A DNA stretch of 28,414 nucleotides from an uncultured Eubacteriales bacterium (GCA_905207625.1 CAJLLT010000027.1:1-28414), one strand, 5' to 3'. Shown: positions 18,013 through 25,384, counted from the first letter of the stretch. Program-made: numbers and translations. Notes: generated by a model from the letters alone, not told the origin.

Positions 18013-19488
18013 ATGGTCAATTCAAACCCCGAATATAAGTTCAAATGTGAAGGACTGACGTTCGATGATGTTCTGCTCGTTCCCGCAAAATCCGAGATCA
18101 TTCCAAGAGAAGTCGATCTTTCCACAAAGCTTACAAAAACAATAAAGCTTAATGTTCCGCTGATGTCCGCGGCAATGGACACTGTTACAGAGTGTAATAT
18201 GGCTATTGCAATGGCTCGCGCCGGCGGCATAGGAATCATTCACAAGAATATGTCCATTGAGGCTCAGGCGGAAGAAGTTGACAAGGTTAAGAGAAGTGAA
18301 AACGGCGTTATAGTCAATCCTTTTTATCTTGCACCCGATAATTCCGTCCGGGAAGCAAATGAACTTATGCGCAAATACAAGATAAGCGGTGTTCCGATCT
18401 GCCAGGGGCGCAAACTTGTAGGTATTCTTACCAACCGAGACCTCAGGTTCGTTTCCTCCTATGATATTCCCATCAAGGACGTAATGACAAAGGATCACCT
18501 CATTACAGGTCCTGAAGGTACAACGCTTGCCGAGGCTCAGGAAATACTTAAACGTTACAAGATTGAAAAACTGCCTATAGTTGATAAGGATTTCAATCTT
18601 AAAGGACTTATAACCATAAAAGATATTGAGAAGGCAGTCCGTTACCCCAACAGTGCCAGGGACTCCGCCGGCAGACTTCTCTGCGGTGCGGCAGTCGGTG
18701 CCACTGCGGATCTGATTGAACGCGCATCGGCACTTGTTGCCCAGGGGGTCGACGTTCTCTCTGTTGACTCAGCTCACGGACATTCAATGAATATCTATAA
18801 CGCCGTTAAAAAACTTAAGGCAGCGTTCCCCTCCATACCGGTCATAGCCGGAAACATCTCCACCGCAGAGGCTGCGGAATTCCTTATGGATGCGGGTGCC
18901 GACTGTCTTAAGGTCGGTATGGGTCCCGGTTCAATATGCACTACCCGTGTTATTGCCGGTATAGGTGTTCCTCAGATCACTGCCGTATACGATATAGCGT
19001 GCGTCGCAGAAAAACACGGTATTCCCGTTATTGCTGACGGCGGCATTAAGTACAGCGGCGACCTGACTAAGGCCATAGCCGCAGGTGCCGATGTCGTAAT
19101 GATAGGATCTTTGTTTGCCGGATGCGAGGAAAGCCCCGGAGAAAGTGAGATCTATCAGGGAAGACAGTTTAAGGTTTACCGCGGAATGGGCTCTCTTGCC
19201 GCAATGAAAGACGGCTCCAAGGACAGATATTTCCAGGAAGGCGCGTCCAAACTCGTTCCCGAAGGTGTTGAGGGACGTGTACCTTACAAGGGTGAGGTTG
19301 CGGATACGGTATTCCAGCTTCTGGGCGGTCTTCGTTCAGGTATGGGATACTGCGGAACAAAGAGCATTCGTGAACTTCAGGAGAACGGCAGATTTATCCG
19401 TATAACCGGCGCCGGTCTCAGAGAAAGCCACCCCCACGATATTTACATCACCAAGGAAGCTCCCAACTACTCCGGTAGCGTAAACTGA
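18013..19488 (+). CDS. guaB: Inosine-5'-monophosphate dehydrogenase
   Basis: This enzyme oxidises IMP to XMP with NAD+, the committed step to guanine nucleotides. The 491-residue protein has the N-terminal TFDDVLLVPAKSE signature, a CBS-domain pair inserted at about 95-210 (with ISGVPI and KLPIVD repeats), and a (beta/alpha)8 barrel with the catalytic loop GPGSICTTR (catalytic cysteine C309). The flap (GMGSLAAMKDGSKDRYFQ) and the C-terminal region are complete. AAGGAG lies six bases before the ATG. It is monocistronic, with its own promoter and terminator. Together with hpt it gives the window two purine nucleotide enzymes, though they are not co-transcribed. Confidence 0.98.
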   Translation: MVNSNPEYKFKCEGLTFDDVLLVPAKSEIIPREVDLSTKLTKTIKLNVPLMSAAMDTVTECNMAIAMARAGGIGIIHKNMSIEAQAEEVDKVKRSENGVIVNPFYLAPDNSVREANELMRKYKISGVPICQGRKLVGILTNRDLRFVSSYDIPIKDVMTKDHLITGPEGTTLAEAQEILKRYKIEKLPIVDKDFNLKGLITIKDIEKAVRYPNSARDSAGRLLCGAAVGATADLIERASALVAQGVDVLSVDSAHGHSMNIYNAVKKLKAAFPSIPVIAGNISTAEAAEFLMDAGADCLKVGMGPGSICTTRVIAGIGVPQITAVYDIACVAEKHGIPVIADGGIKYSGDLTKAIAAGADVVMIGSLFAGCEESPGESEIYQGRQFKVYRGMGSLAAMKDGSKDRYFQEGASKLVPEGVEGRVPYKGEVADTVFQLLGGLRSGMGYCGTKSIRELQENGRFIRITGAGLRESHPHDIYITKEAPNYSGSVN

Positions 19489-19496
19489 AAAAAGAT

Positions 19497-19525
19497 AAGC
19501 GGAACGCATAGCGTTCCGCTTTTTT
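19497..19525. terminator. Bidirectional intrinsic terminator
   Basis: A perfect 11-base-pair stem AAGCGGAACGC / GCGTTCCGCTT with an ATA loop. It is followed by T6 on the plus strand, serving guaB, and by ATCTTTTTT on the minus strand, serving the small membrane protein operon. Confidence 0.93.
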
Positions 19526-19527
19526 GT

Positions 19528-19725
19528 TTACACCATCCCGGATGATCCCATACTGTCGGATATTGTATTGTCGTATACTTGCATATCGGTGCTTTCCGTC
19601 GGCTTCTCTGTCGGGTGCTGTTCCGACTGTTTGACTCTGTCAATCAGATACCATCCGAATATCGCTATAACGGCAATAATTATCCACACAAACAGTCGTC
19701 GTTCCGATCTGTCTTTGAAAGTCAT
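19528..19725 (-). CDS. Small single-pass membrane protein, unknown
   Basis: A 65-residue protein with a basic N-terminus (RSERR), one membrane span (about 11-28) and a polar, threonine/serine/glutamate-rich outer tail (KPTESTDM). I place the start at the ATG 19723-19725, preceded by GGAG at six bases. A longer reading to 19770 would overlap the upstream gene by 26 bases and lacks a good ribosome binding site. It lies 19 bases after the LURP-one-related gene and is the last gene of the three-gene operon. I recognise no family. The charge distribution predicts the short N-terminus inside and the tail outside. Confidence 0.6.
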   Translation of the reverse strand: MTFKDRSERRLFVWIIIAVIAIFGWYLIDRVKQSEQHPTEKPTESTDMQVYDNTISDSMGSSGMV

Positions 19726-19744
19726 TTTCGTCTCCGTTTCATAT

Positions 19745-20215
19745 TCAGTTCCGGGAGCACTTTTCTGCATCTATGGCAAGCACAAACATCAAAGCCCCCA
19801 ACGCATCCCTGTCAGATACTACATCGATGATATATGTATCCGTCCAGTTCCAGAGTTCTTTTGAAACTGCAGCAACAGTTTGTCCGCCGCAGTCGTATAT
19901 TGTGTAATCCCATTCCAACCAGTTACCGTCAATATGCCAACCGTTGAAATCAATATTGTACCGGGGCTTGAAAAATGTGAATTCTTTGCTGATCTGCCCC
20001 ATATAACGGTCCCCGATGTAAATTTCGAATTTCGGCAAAAAAGTAAACACCCGCTCTTTTACGGTTCCTACTTCATTTCCTGACTGATCATATATTTTTA
20101 GACAGTGTCCCCAGGACAGTTGTCCCTTGACCGTGTAGGCTATGCTTCCGTCTTCATGGTAAATGTCATAGCTGTCAAACCAGGAAAAAAATCTCTGTTT
20201 AAAAAGAAGTTTCAT
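19745..20215 (-). CDS. LURP-one-related (LOR/YxjI-like) protein
   Basis: A 156-residue protein with the pattern of the LOR/tubby-like family: a start of the form MKLLFKQRFFSWFDSYDIY, then strands with paired G/Y turns (VKGQLSWGHCLKIYDQSGNEVG, FTFLPKFEIY, FFKPRYNIDFNGWHIDGN) ending with a hydrophobic helix (DALGALMFVLAIDA). The tubby/LOR fold is a closed beta barrel around a hydrophobic helix, and relatives of scramblases belong to it. Molecular function in bacteria is unknown. It lies 16 bases after the DUF3267 gene, and the small membrane protein follows. The three probably act together at the membrane. Confidence 0.8.
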   Translation of the reverse strand: MKLLFKQRFFSWFDSYDIYHEDGSIAYTVKGQLSWGHCLKIYDQSGNEVGTVKERVFTFLPKFEIYIGDRYMGQISKEFTFFKPRYNIDFNGWHIDGNWLEWDYTIYDCGGQTVAAVSKELWNWTDTYIIDVVSDRDALGALMFVLAIDAEKCSRN

Positions 20216-20231
20216 TCATTTCTCCGGAAAA

Positions 20232-20813
20232 TCAGTTGTTTTTTATATAAAAAGTCTGTTTCGGTCCGGTGTCTCTCATAAGGGTATCAGGACTTCTGAA
20301 TCGGAACAGGTAAAGGAAAGTATCATAAAGATCACCGATACATCCCCCTACATGAAGTCCGAGCATGACGAAAGCATAGATTTTATCCCAGGGGCCGGTC
20401 ATCAGAAGCGCCGGAATAAGGAATACGGGAATAAAAACCGCAAACGGGGCAAGAAGCGCAATCAGCGCCGCATTGCGGTAAACGTAAATATCGGGGACTC
20501 CGCAATATGCCACACTCAAAGTAAATCCGAAGGTCAGTTTCCGATGCGTAAGCATTTTATATGCCGCACCGTGTGTAAGCTCATGCAGTACTATGTATGA
20601 AAAAGCAACTATTACCAATAATATGTTGCGGCTAAGACTGTATTGACCGAAAAAGTCCACAGGCTTGATTATCAGCCAGGCAGGTACGACTATTATCACC
20701 GCTATAAGTAAGGCAATAATATTCATTACTATTCCTACTTTGATATTTTTTGCATCAATCTCATATGCCGGGGAATAACCTTCCGGTAGTTCTGTTTCAA
20801 ATGTTCTTTTCAT
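20232..20813 (-). CDS. DUF3267 putative membrane metalloprotease
   Basis: A 193-residue membrane protein with about four to five hydrophobic segments and the zinc-protease motif HELTH (77-81) placed in a helix beginning LLVIVAFSYIV. This fits the DUF3267 family, distantly related to site-2-type intramembrane proteases. A conserved-looking aspartate in GGCIGDLYD (about 160) may be a third ligand. No substrate is evident. It is the first gene of the operon with the LOR protein and a small single-pass protein, which could be a substrate or partner. GGAG lies before the ATG and a consensus promoter is upstream. Confidence 0.82.
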   Translation of the reverse strand: MKRTFETELPEGYSPAYEIDAKNIKVGIVMNIIALLIAVIIVVPAWLIIKPVDFFGQYSLSRNILLVIVAFSYIVLHELTHGAAYKMLTHRKLTFGFTLSVAYCGVPDIYVYRNAALIALLAPFAVFIPVFLIPALLMTGPWDKIYAFVMLGLHVGGCIGDLYDTFLYLFRFRSPDTLMRDTGPKQTFYIKNN

Positions 20814-20877
20814 ATGTGCTCCTGTACTGTGGCGAATCCTATAAAATTCGTCCCGCTATTGATATTTCTTCTCTGTT

Positions 20878-20906
20878 ATTATATATCAGAAGCCTGTTTT
20901 TGTCAA
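20878..20906 (-). promoter_or_regulatory. Consensus promoter of the DUF3267 operon
   Basis: On the minus strand TTGACA (20901-20906), a 17-base spacer and TATAAT (20878-20883). The leader of about 57 bases contains a short inverted repeat (CGAAT / ATTCG near 20833-20850). Confidence 0.85.
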
Positions 20907-20925
20907 GGGGGCTTATAAACCTGAA

Positions 20926-20958
20926 AAGCTTTGTTATTACAACGCAATAACAAAGCTT
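20926..20958 (-). terminator. Terminator hairpin downstream of the tRNA pair
   Basis: A perfect 13-base-pair stem AAGCTTTGTTATT / AATAACAAAGCTT with a 7-base loop, followed on the minus strand by TT and a short mixed tail. It lies between tRNA-Pro and the DUF3267 promoter and probably ends the tRNA transcript. The U-run is short, so efficiency may be moderate. Confidence 0.7.
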
Positions 20959-21054
20959 ATTCAACACGGTATTGAAATTTCTTACAGACCCGGACAGCTC
21001 CGGAGATTTCGCTTTCGGATTATTATCCGGTTATGTGTGCTCAGCAAATATATT

Positions 21055-21087
21055 ACCGATATGATCGCAATATACGACCATATCGGT
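21055..21087 (-). repeat. Inverted repeat just after tRNA-Pro
   Basis: Nine-base perfect arms ACCGATATG (21055-21063) and CATATCGGT (21079-21087) start five bases beyond the tRNA-Pro CCA. This is probably a 3' trailer hairpin guiding end processing. The 96 bases between it and the terminator at 20926-20958 also contain CGGAT / ATCCG, but I recognise no RNA there. Confidence 0.5.
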
Positions 21088-21092
21088 ATCTC

Positions 21093-21168
21093 TGGTCGGA
21101 GTAGGGAGGCTCGAACTCCCGGCCTCAACATCCCAAATGTCGCGCGCTACCAACTGCGCTATACCCCG
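21093..21168 (-). tRNA. tRNA-Pro (anticodon UGG)
   Basis: A 76-base cloverleaf with CCA encoded. Acceptor CGGGGTA / TACTCCG, D stem GCGC / GCGC, anticodon stem CGACA / TGTTG with loop TTTGGGA, T stem GGGAG / CTCCC with TTCGAGC loop, discriminator A. Anticodon TGG decodes CCA and, by wobble, other proline codons. It lies downstream of tRNA-Ala, separated by an intrinsic terminator, with no promoter of its own that I can see. Confidence 0.97.
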
Positions 21169-21182
21169 ATGGATTAAATTCA

Positions 21183-21216
21183 GAAAAATAAAAGCCCAAC
21201 AGGGCAGTTGGGCTTT
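21183..21216 (-). terminator. Intrinsic terminator between tRNA-Ala and tRNA-Pro
   Basis: A perfect 10-base-pair stem AAAGCCCAAC / GTTGGGCTTT with a six-base loop, followed on the minus strand by TTTTATTTTT-type sequence. It starts three bases after the tRNA-Ala CCA. Only about 15 bases separate its U-rich tail from tRNA-Pro. Confidence 0.8.
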
Positions 21217-21218
21217 AC

Positions 21219-21294
21219 TGGTGGACCTGGTGGGGATCGAACCCATGACCTCTGCGTTGCGAACGCAGCGCTCTCCCAGCTGAGCTACAAGCCC
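21219..21294 (-). tRNA. tRNA-Ala (anticodon CGC)
   Basis: A 76-base cloverleaf with CCA encoded. Acceptor GGGCTTG / CAGGTCC contains the G3-U70 pair that identifies alanine tRNAs. D stem GCTC / GAGC, anticodon stem CTGCG / CGCAG with loop TTCGCAA, T arm with TTCGATC loop. The outermost T-stem pair (A49-C65) is mismatched. Anticodon CGC reads only GCG, so this is a minor isoacceptor. Confidence 0.95.
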
Positions 21295-21323
21295 GTTTGA
21301 CATCGACACAGTCGACGCCACAT

Positions 21324-21352
21324 ATTATACACCACGCCGGAATATTTGTCAA
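21324..21352 (-). promoter_or_regulatory. Consensus promoter of the tRNA-Ala/tRNA-Pro unit
   Basis: On the minus strand TTGACA (21347-21352), a 17-base spacer and TATAAT (21324-21329), about 23 bases before the predicted start region of tRNA-Ala. It lies immediately after the end of the lipid kinase gene. Confidence 0.85.
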
Positions 21353-21382
21353 GGGCTTTAATAAAAATTTTAAAATTTGGGC

Positions 21383-22282
21383 TCAGACTATGAGTTCAAC
21401 ACCGCTCCTAAAATTTTTCACACTGACGCAATTGTTGGTACCGCCGAATTCTCCGTCAAGAGTCCAGGAGACCGGTTCAATCGTTCTGATCTTAATTTCG
21501 GAAGTTTTATCAAAAATTATCAGGGGATCATCATATGTTTTGGAATTGATTGCCACGAGTATCCGTGTGAGCTCGGAGGGAAGTTTCGGAGCTTTTATCA
21601 GGATAACCTCAAATAAACCGTCATTGAGATCCACAAGATCTTTTCTGATATTGATAACTCCTCCCAAGGATACAGAATTGGTGATTGCGCCGAAAAGTAT
21701 GTCTTCTGAATACAGATTCCCGTTGAATTCCGCTTCAATGTGTATGGGCCGTATATTGGGAATGGTTTTCATTCCTTCAAGAATATATGCAAGGTGTCCG
21801 AGGGCATTTTTCACTTGTTGCGGTGCAGAATAGGAGGCTGAAGCAAACGCGCCGAAGGACGCTGTATACGTAAAAAATCCCGATCTGCCATCACCTTCGA
21901 ACAAACCTACGTCAATGCTTCTCGGTTCATTTCCGAGTATAGTTTCTGTTGCCGCCGGTATGGATAGGGGAATTCCGAAGTTGTTGGCAAAATCGTTAGT
22001 GCTTCCGCAGGGTATATATCCGATAGGCTTCTTTTCCGGACATTGCATCATTCCGCTGACAACCTCGTTTAAGGTTCCGTCACCTCCGCAACAAATCACA
22101 GCGTCATAATCACATGACTTTTCTATTGCAAGACGGGTGGCATCTCCGCGGCAAGATGTGGTTCTTACCGTAATATCGTTATTTCTCTTTGAAAATCTGT
22201 CAACAATGTCAAAGATCCCGTTTCTGGCTTTCATTTTCCCCGAAACCGGATTTACTATAAGCAAAACCTTAGAATTTTCCAT
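21383..22282 (-). CDS. YegS/BmrU-type diacylglycerol/lipid kinase
   Basis: A 299-residue soluble or peripheral kinase that phosphorylates diacylglycerol or a related lipid, returning it to phospholipid or lipoteichoic-acid metabolism. Visible motifs are NPVSGK (11-16), the nucleotide-binding GGDGTLNE (66-73) and PCGSTNDFA (91-99), and the C-terminal EPVSWTLDGEF. The frame stays open to 22315, but that stretch lies inside the promoter (22304-22332). The ATG at 22280-22282 has GGGAGGGG six bases before it, so I start there. It is monocistronic, and the tRNA-Ala promoter follows. Confidence 0.93.
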   Translation of the reverse strand: MENSKVLLIVNPVSGKMKARNGIFDIVDRFSKRNNDITVRTTSCRGDATRLAIEKSCDYDAVICCGGDGTLNEVVSGMMQCPEKKPIGYIPCGSTNDFANNFGIPLSIPAATETILGNEPRSIDVGLFEGDGRSGFFTYTASFGAFASASYSAPQQVKNALGHLAYILEGMKTIPNIRPIHIEAEFNGNLYSEDILFGAITNSVSLGGVINIRKDLVDLNDGLFEVILIKAPKLPSELTRILVAINSKTYDDPLIIFDKTSEIKIRTIEPVSWTLDGEFGGTNNCVSVKNFRSGVELIV

Positions 22283-22303
22283 TGTTTTCCCCTCCCAAAC
22301 AAA

Positions 22304-22332
22304 AGTATAACACAATCCCGGAGAATAGTCAA
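22304..22332 (-). promoter_or_regulatory. Promoter of the lipid kinase gene
   Basis: On the minus strand TTGACT (22327-22332), 17 bases and TATACT (22304-22309). The predicted start near 22297 leaves a leader of about 15 bases with the ribosome binding site. Confidence 0.8.
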
Positions 22333-22362
22333 GCCAAATTCAGGAAGATTTTTAAGTTTTGA

Positions 22363-22391
22363 TTGACAAAAAGCGGCGGGGGTGGTATAAT
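22363..22391 (+). promoter_or_regulatory. Perfect consensus promoter of the membrane protein-CDF-WYL operon
   Basis: TTGACA (22363-22368), a 17-base spacer ending in TGG, and TATAAT (22386-22391), so both hexamers are consensus and the -10 is extended. The predicted transcription start is near 22398, inside the left arm of the four-way palindrome. The leader of about 180 bases is unusually long for this window. Confidence 0.88.
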
Positions 22392-22393
22392 AC

Positions 22394-22458
22394 GCTTGAC
22401 GAACCTTTCTGCAAAAGGTTCGGGGCTTCGCCCCATGTGCGCGTTGCGCACGTCAAGC
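22394..22458 (+). repeat. Four-way-junction (cloverleaf) palindromic element in the leader
   Basis: Outer arms GCTTGAC (22394-22400) and GTCAAGC (22452-22458) enclose three perfect hairpins set almost end to end: GAACCTTT / AAAGGTTC (22401-22421), GGGGC / GCCCC with a TTC loop (22422-22434) and GTGCGC / GCGCAC with a GTT loop (22437-22451). Only two bases are left unpaired at the junction. It could be a structured RNA, a cruciform DNA site or a small palindromic repeat. It resembles no riboswitch class I can name, and it is not a tRNA. Confidence 0.7.
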
Positions 22459-22486
22459 TATTGACGGCGTCGTAAAAATGCCCTTG

Positions 22487-22512
22487 CAGGCGGTTTCGCT
22501 GATTATTGCCTG
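22487..22512 (+). promoter_or_regulatory. Further leader hairpin, unknown role
   Basis: CAGGC (22487-22491) can pair with GCCTG (22508-22512), or its GGC can pair with GCC six bases upstream, so two mutually exclusive folds are possible. A short AACC / GGTT hairpin followed by T5 lies near 22550-22566. This suggests, without proof, attenuation-like control of the downstream genes. Confidence 0.3.
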
Positions 22513-22581
22513 AATACTTTAATTTTCAAGGCTTATTGATTTCTCAACCTGATTTGGGTTTTTGTATTATCGGAGTTTTAC

Positions 22582-23124
22582 ATGAATACAGTGAAAACAG
22601 TCAGAAATATTGCCTTCGGCGGAGTAACTGCTGCGGCTTCTGTCGCCCTTTTGTTTCTCGGCGGGGTGGCGGATATAGCAATGTATGTTGCGCCTCTTGC
22701 AGCCGGGGCGCTGATGATAGCTCTTGTGTATGAATCCGGCCGGGCGACCGCTGTTACCTCATACGCGGCGACGTGTCTGCTTGCTATGCTTCTGGTTACA
22801 TCAAAAGAAGTTGTGTTTCTCTATGTATTTTTTGCGGGATATTATGGAATTGTCAAACCGTACTTCGACCGCATAAAGCCCCATTGGCTGTCGTTTGCGG
22901 TAAAAGTTCTTTATTTCAATGCGGCTATGGCTGCGGCATATGCATTGCTTCTGCTGGTTATCGCACCTCCGGAACTGGTTTCTGAGTTCGCGGAAAACGG
23001 GATAGGGTACGCTCTTACGCTCCTTGCCCTGGGCAACCTGATATTCATCATTTATGATGTGCTTCTGCGGTTTGCACTTGTCTTTTATGTGAAAAAGCTC
23101 CGTCCCAAACTCGGGCTGAAATAG
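22582..23124 (+). CDS. Uncharacterised multi-spanning membrane protein
   Basis: A 180-residue protein with five or six hydrophobic helices and a basic C-terminus (YVKKLRPKLGLK). The N-terminal pattern (TVRNIAFGGVTAAASVALLFLGGV) recalls the S-components of ECF transporters and similar small Clostridia membrane proteins, but I cannot assign a family or substrate. GGAG lies six bases before the ATG. It is the first gene of a + strand operon with a CDF cation exporter starting within ten bases of its stop, so a link to metal or small-molecule transport is possible. Confidence 0.7.
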   Translation: MNTVKTVRNIAFGGVTAAASVALLFLGGVADIAMYVAPLAAGALMIALVYESGRATAVTSYAATCLLAMLLVTSKEVVFLYVFFAGYYGIVKPYFDRIKPHWLSFAVKVLYFNAAMAAAYALLLLVIAPPELVSEFAENGIGYALTLLALGNLIFIIYDVLLRFALVFYVKKLRPKLGLK

Positions 23125-23133
23125 GTGAGGAAA

Positions 23134-24297
23134 ATGATTACGATTCTTTCAAAGATTTTTATTAAAGATAAGGACTATTCCTCCGAAACCGCCCGTAAGG
23201 GATACGGCATGCTTTGCGGCGCAGTGGGTATATTCCTGAATATCGTCCTGTTTTTGATCAAATTCATCGCCGGAACAATATCGTCGTCGATTGCAGTTAC
23301 GGCAGACGCTTTTAACAACCTTTCCGATGCAGGATCGTCCATAGTTACACTTGTGGGCTTCAGGATGGCAGGGCAGAAGCCCGATCATGAGCATCCGTTC
23401 GGACACGGGAGGTTTGAGTACATATCGGGACTGATTGTTGCATTTCTGATCATTCTTATGGGTTTTGAGCTGGGAAGATCCTCCGTGGCGAAGATAATTT
23501 CACCCGAACCGACTCATTTCAGTATCCTGACCTGCTGTATACTCGTTATCTCTATTGCCGTTAAAGCTTATATGGCGTTTTATAACCGTGCCATAGGGAA
23601 AAAAATTGATTCCACGGCAATGAGAGTGGTATCCGCTGACAGCCTCAATGACTGCATTGCCACTGCTGTAGTTCTTGCCTGTACTCTCGTGGACAGTTTT
23701 TTTCACATCGAAATTGACGGATGGTGCGGTGTTGCCGTTGCGATATTCATTCTCGTTTCCGGAGTCAAAGCGGCAAAGGAGACAATCAGCCCGCTTCTGG
23801 GGGAACCGGCTCCGAAGGAGTTTGTTTCCGCAGTGGCTGATACGGTTCTTGCACACGATCAGATAAGGGGCATTCACGACCTCATAGTTCACAGTTACGG
23901 ACCCGGCAGACGCATGATTTCTCTTCACGCTGAGGTTTCGGTGAACAGCGACTTGCTTCAGATACACGATACCGTTGATAATATTGAGCGTGAATTACAG
24001 CAAAAGCTCGGTTGTATTGCCGTGATACATATCGACCCGGTGTCGGATGAGGACGAATCCACAGTCGCTCTCAGGGGTAAGGTTGCGGATATAGTCGAGG
24101 GACTGGACAAACGCCTGACAATGCATGATTTCCGGGTCGTTGCCGGACCAACCCATACCAACGTCATTTTTGACGTTGTCGTGCCCTATGATTTCAGCCT
24201 CAGCGATGAACAGCTGAAAAACAGACTTCAGGTGTCCGTTTCGGGTATAGACCCGTCGTACTATACCGTGGTAAATATCGACAGACCTTATAACTGA
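23134..24297 (+). CDS. Cation diffusion facilitator (CDF) family metal exporter
   Basis: A 387-residue proton-coupled divalent cation exporter (zinc, iron, manganese or cobalt type). It has about six membrane helices, the helix-2 metal site TADAFNNLSDAG, the HPFGHGRFEY loop, a second site SADSLNDCIAT on helix 5, and a C-terminal cytoplasmic domain with histidines (HDLIVHSYGPG, LHAEV) and a further extension after VIHIDP. Because both sites contain D and N rather than the HxxxD of zinc exporters, manganese or iron is plausible. I choose the ATG at 23134, with AGGTGA five bases upstream; a GTG three codons earlier abuts the previous stop. Confidence 0.92.
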   Translation: MITILSKIFIKDKDYSSETARKGYGMLCGAVGIFLNIVLFLIKFIAGTISSSIAVTADAFNNLSDAGSSIVTLVGFRMAGQKPDHEHPFGHGRFEYISGLIVAFLIILMGFELGRSSVAKIISPEPTHFSILTCCILVISIAVKAYMAFYNRAIGKKIDSTAMRVVSADSLNDCIATAVVLACTLVDSFFHIEIDGWCGVAVAIFILVSGVKAAKETISPLLGEPAPKEFVSAVADTVLAHDQIRGIHDLIVHSYGPGRRMISLHAEVSVNSDLLQIHDTVDNIERELQQKLGCIAVIHIDPVSDEDESTVALRGKVADIVEGLDKRLTMHDFRVVAGPTHTNVIFDVVVPYDFSLSDEQLKNRLQVSVSGIDPSYYTVVNIDRPYN

Positions 24298-24308
24298 CGG
24301 AGGTTTAT

Positions 24309-25307
24309 ATGCCGAAAAGTCCCAATCAGAAGCTGAAGATACTGTACCTGCTGGATATCCTCCGTCAGAAAACGGATCCCGAACATTTTCTTGATGCGCA
24401 GGGACTTATTGACGAGCTGGCCCGCCACGGTGTGGTGGCAGAGCGTAAAAGTCTTTATGATGATATAGAATGTCTGAGGCTGTACGGTGCGGATATCGTG
24501 CTTGTAAGGAATAAGGGGTATTTCCTTGCACAGCAGGATTTTGAACTTCCCGAACTGAAGCTTCTTGTGGATGCGGTTCAGTCCTCCCGGTTCATAACCC
24601 GTAAAAAGAGCGCCGAACTGATAAAAAAACTTGAAGGACTTGCCAATATATACGATTCAAAAAAACTTCAGCGGCAGGTATACGTTGCAAACCGTGTCAA
24701 GACGATGAATGAGAGTATATATTATTCCGTGGATGGGATTCATACGGCTATCAGTAACGATCAGCAGATAGAATTCAGGTACTTCGACTGGGACGAAAAC
24801 AAAAACCGGAAGCTGAGACATAACGGCAAAACATACCGTATCAGTCCATGGGCACTGGCATGGAACAGCGAAAATTATTATCTTGTCGGGTATGACTCCG
24901 AAGAGGAAAAAATAAAGCATTTCCGTGTGGATAAGATGCTCAACATCACGTTGACTGAGCATAAAAGGGACGGCCGGGAGCTTTTCCGCAACTTTGATAT
25001 TGCCTCATATTCATCGAAAATGTTCAGCATGTATGACGGGCAGGAACAGACGGTCACTTTGTCCTGCGCTAACAGAACGGCGGGAATAATTATTGACCGT
25101 TTCGGACAGGATGTGACGTTTTTCAGGGAAAATGAGGGACGCTTCCGTGTTAATGTCAAGGTCGCGGTCAGCAGTTTTTTCCTTACCTGGCTGATGAATT
25201 TCGGCAGGGATATAGAAATCGTGTCTCCGGACAGCGTACGACGTGAAATGATTGATTTTATCCGGAAAACAGGAGAGATTTATAAGGCAAATGATATTAA
25301 CTTCTGA
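24309..25307 (+). CDS. WYL-domain transcriptional regulator
   Basis: A 332-residue DNA-binding protein: an N-terminal winged helix-turn-helix (about 1-65, with KSLYDDIECLRLYGADI as the recognition part), a linker, a WYL domain (about 140-225, WALAWNSENYYLVGY near 181) and a C-terminal WCX-like region. WYL domains bind ligands such as nucleotides or nucleic acids in the known cases, but no ligand can be inferred here. It follows the CDF gene by 11 bases with its own GGAGG, so it is probably co-transcribed and may regulate this operon. Confidence 0.88.
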   Translation: MPKSPNQKLKILYLLDILRQKTDPEHFLDAQGLIDELARHGVVAERKSLYDDIECLRLYGADIVLVRNKGYFLAQQDFELPELKLLVDAVQSSRFITRKKSAELIKKLEGLANIYDSKKLQRQVYVANRVKTMNESIYYSVDGIHTAISNDQQIEFRYFDWDENKNRKLRHNGKTYRISPWALAWNSENYYLVGYDSEEEKIKHFRVDKMLNITLTEHKRDGRELFRNFDIASYSSKMFSMYDGQEQTVTLSCANRTAGIIIDRFGQDVTFFRENEGRFRVNVKVAVSSFFLTWLMNFGRDIEIVSPDSVRREMIDFIRKTGEIYKANDINF

Positions 25308-25325
25308 ACAATTTGTGAAAGCCTA

Positions 25326-25354
25326 TTGCAAATCAGACAGAAATGTGGTATAAT
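25326..25354 (+). promoter_or_regulatory. Promoter of tRNA-Pro(CGG)
   Basis: TTGCAA (25326-25331), 17 bases ending in TGG, and TATAAT (25349-25354), an extended -10. The short leader contains GCGTG / CACGC. Confidence 0.85.
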
Positions 25355-25384
25355 CATTCGGCGTGTGAACAGGCACGCTGATAA

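Noticed and set aside
19726..19770. 80-residue version of the small membrane protein
   Set aside because: It would overlap the LOR gene by 26 bases; a good ribosome binding site fits the ATG at 19725.
22283..22315. Longer start of the lipid kinase
   Set aside because: The extra codons lie across the -10 box and predicted transcription start.
22394..22458. tRNA or tRNA-like gene in the four-way-junction leader
   Set aside because: The arms have no T-loop, anticodon loop or CCA pattern, and the helix lengths are wrong.
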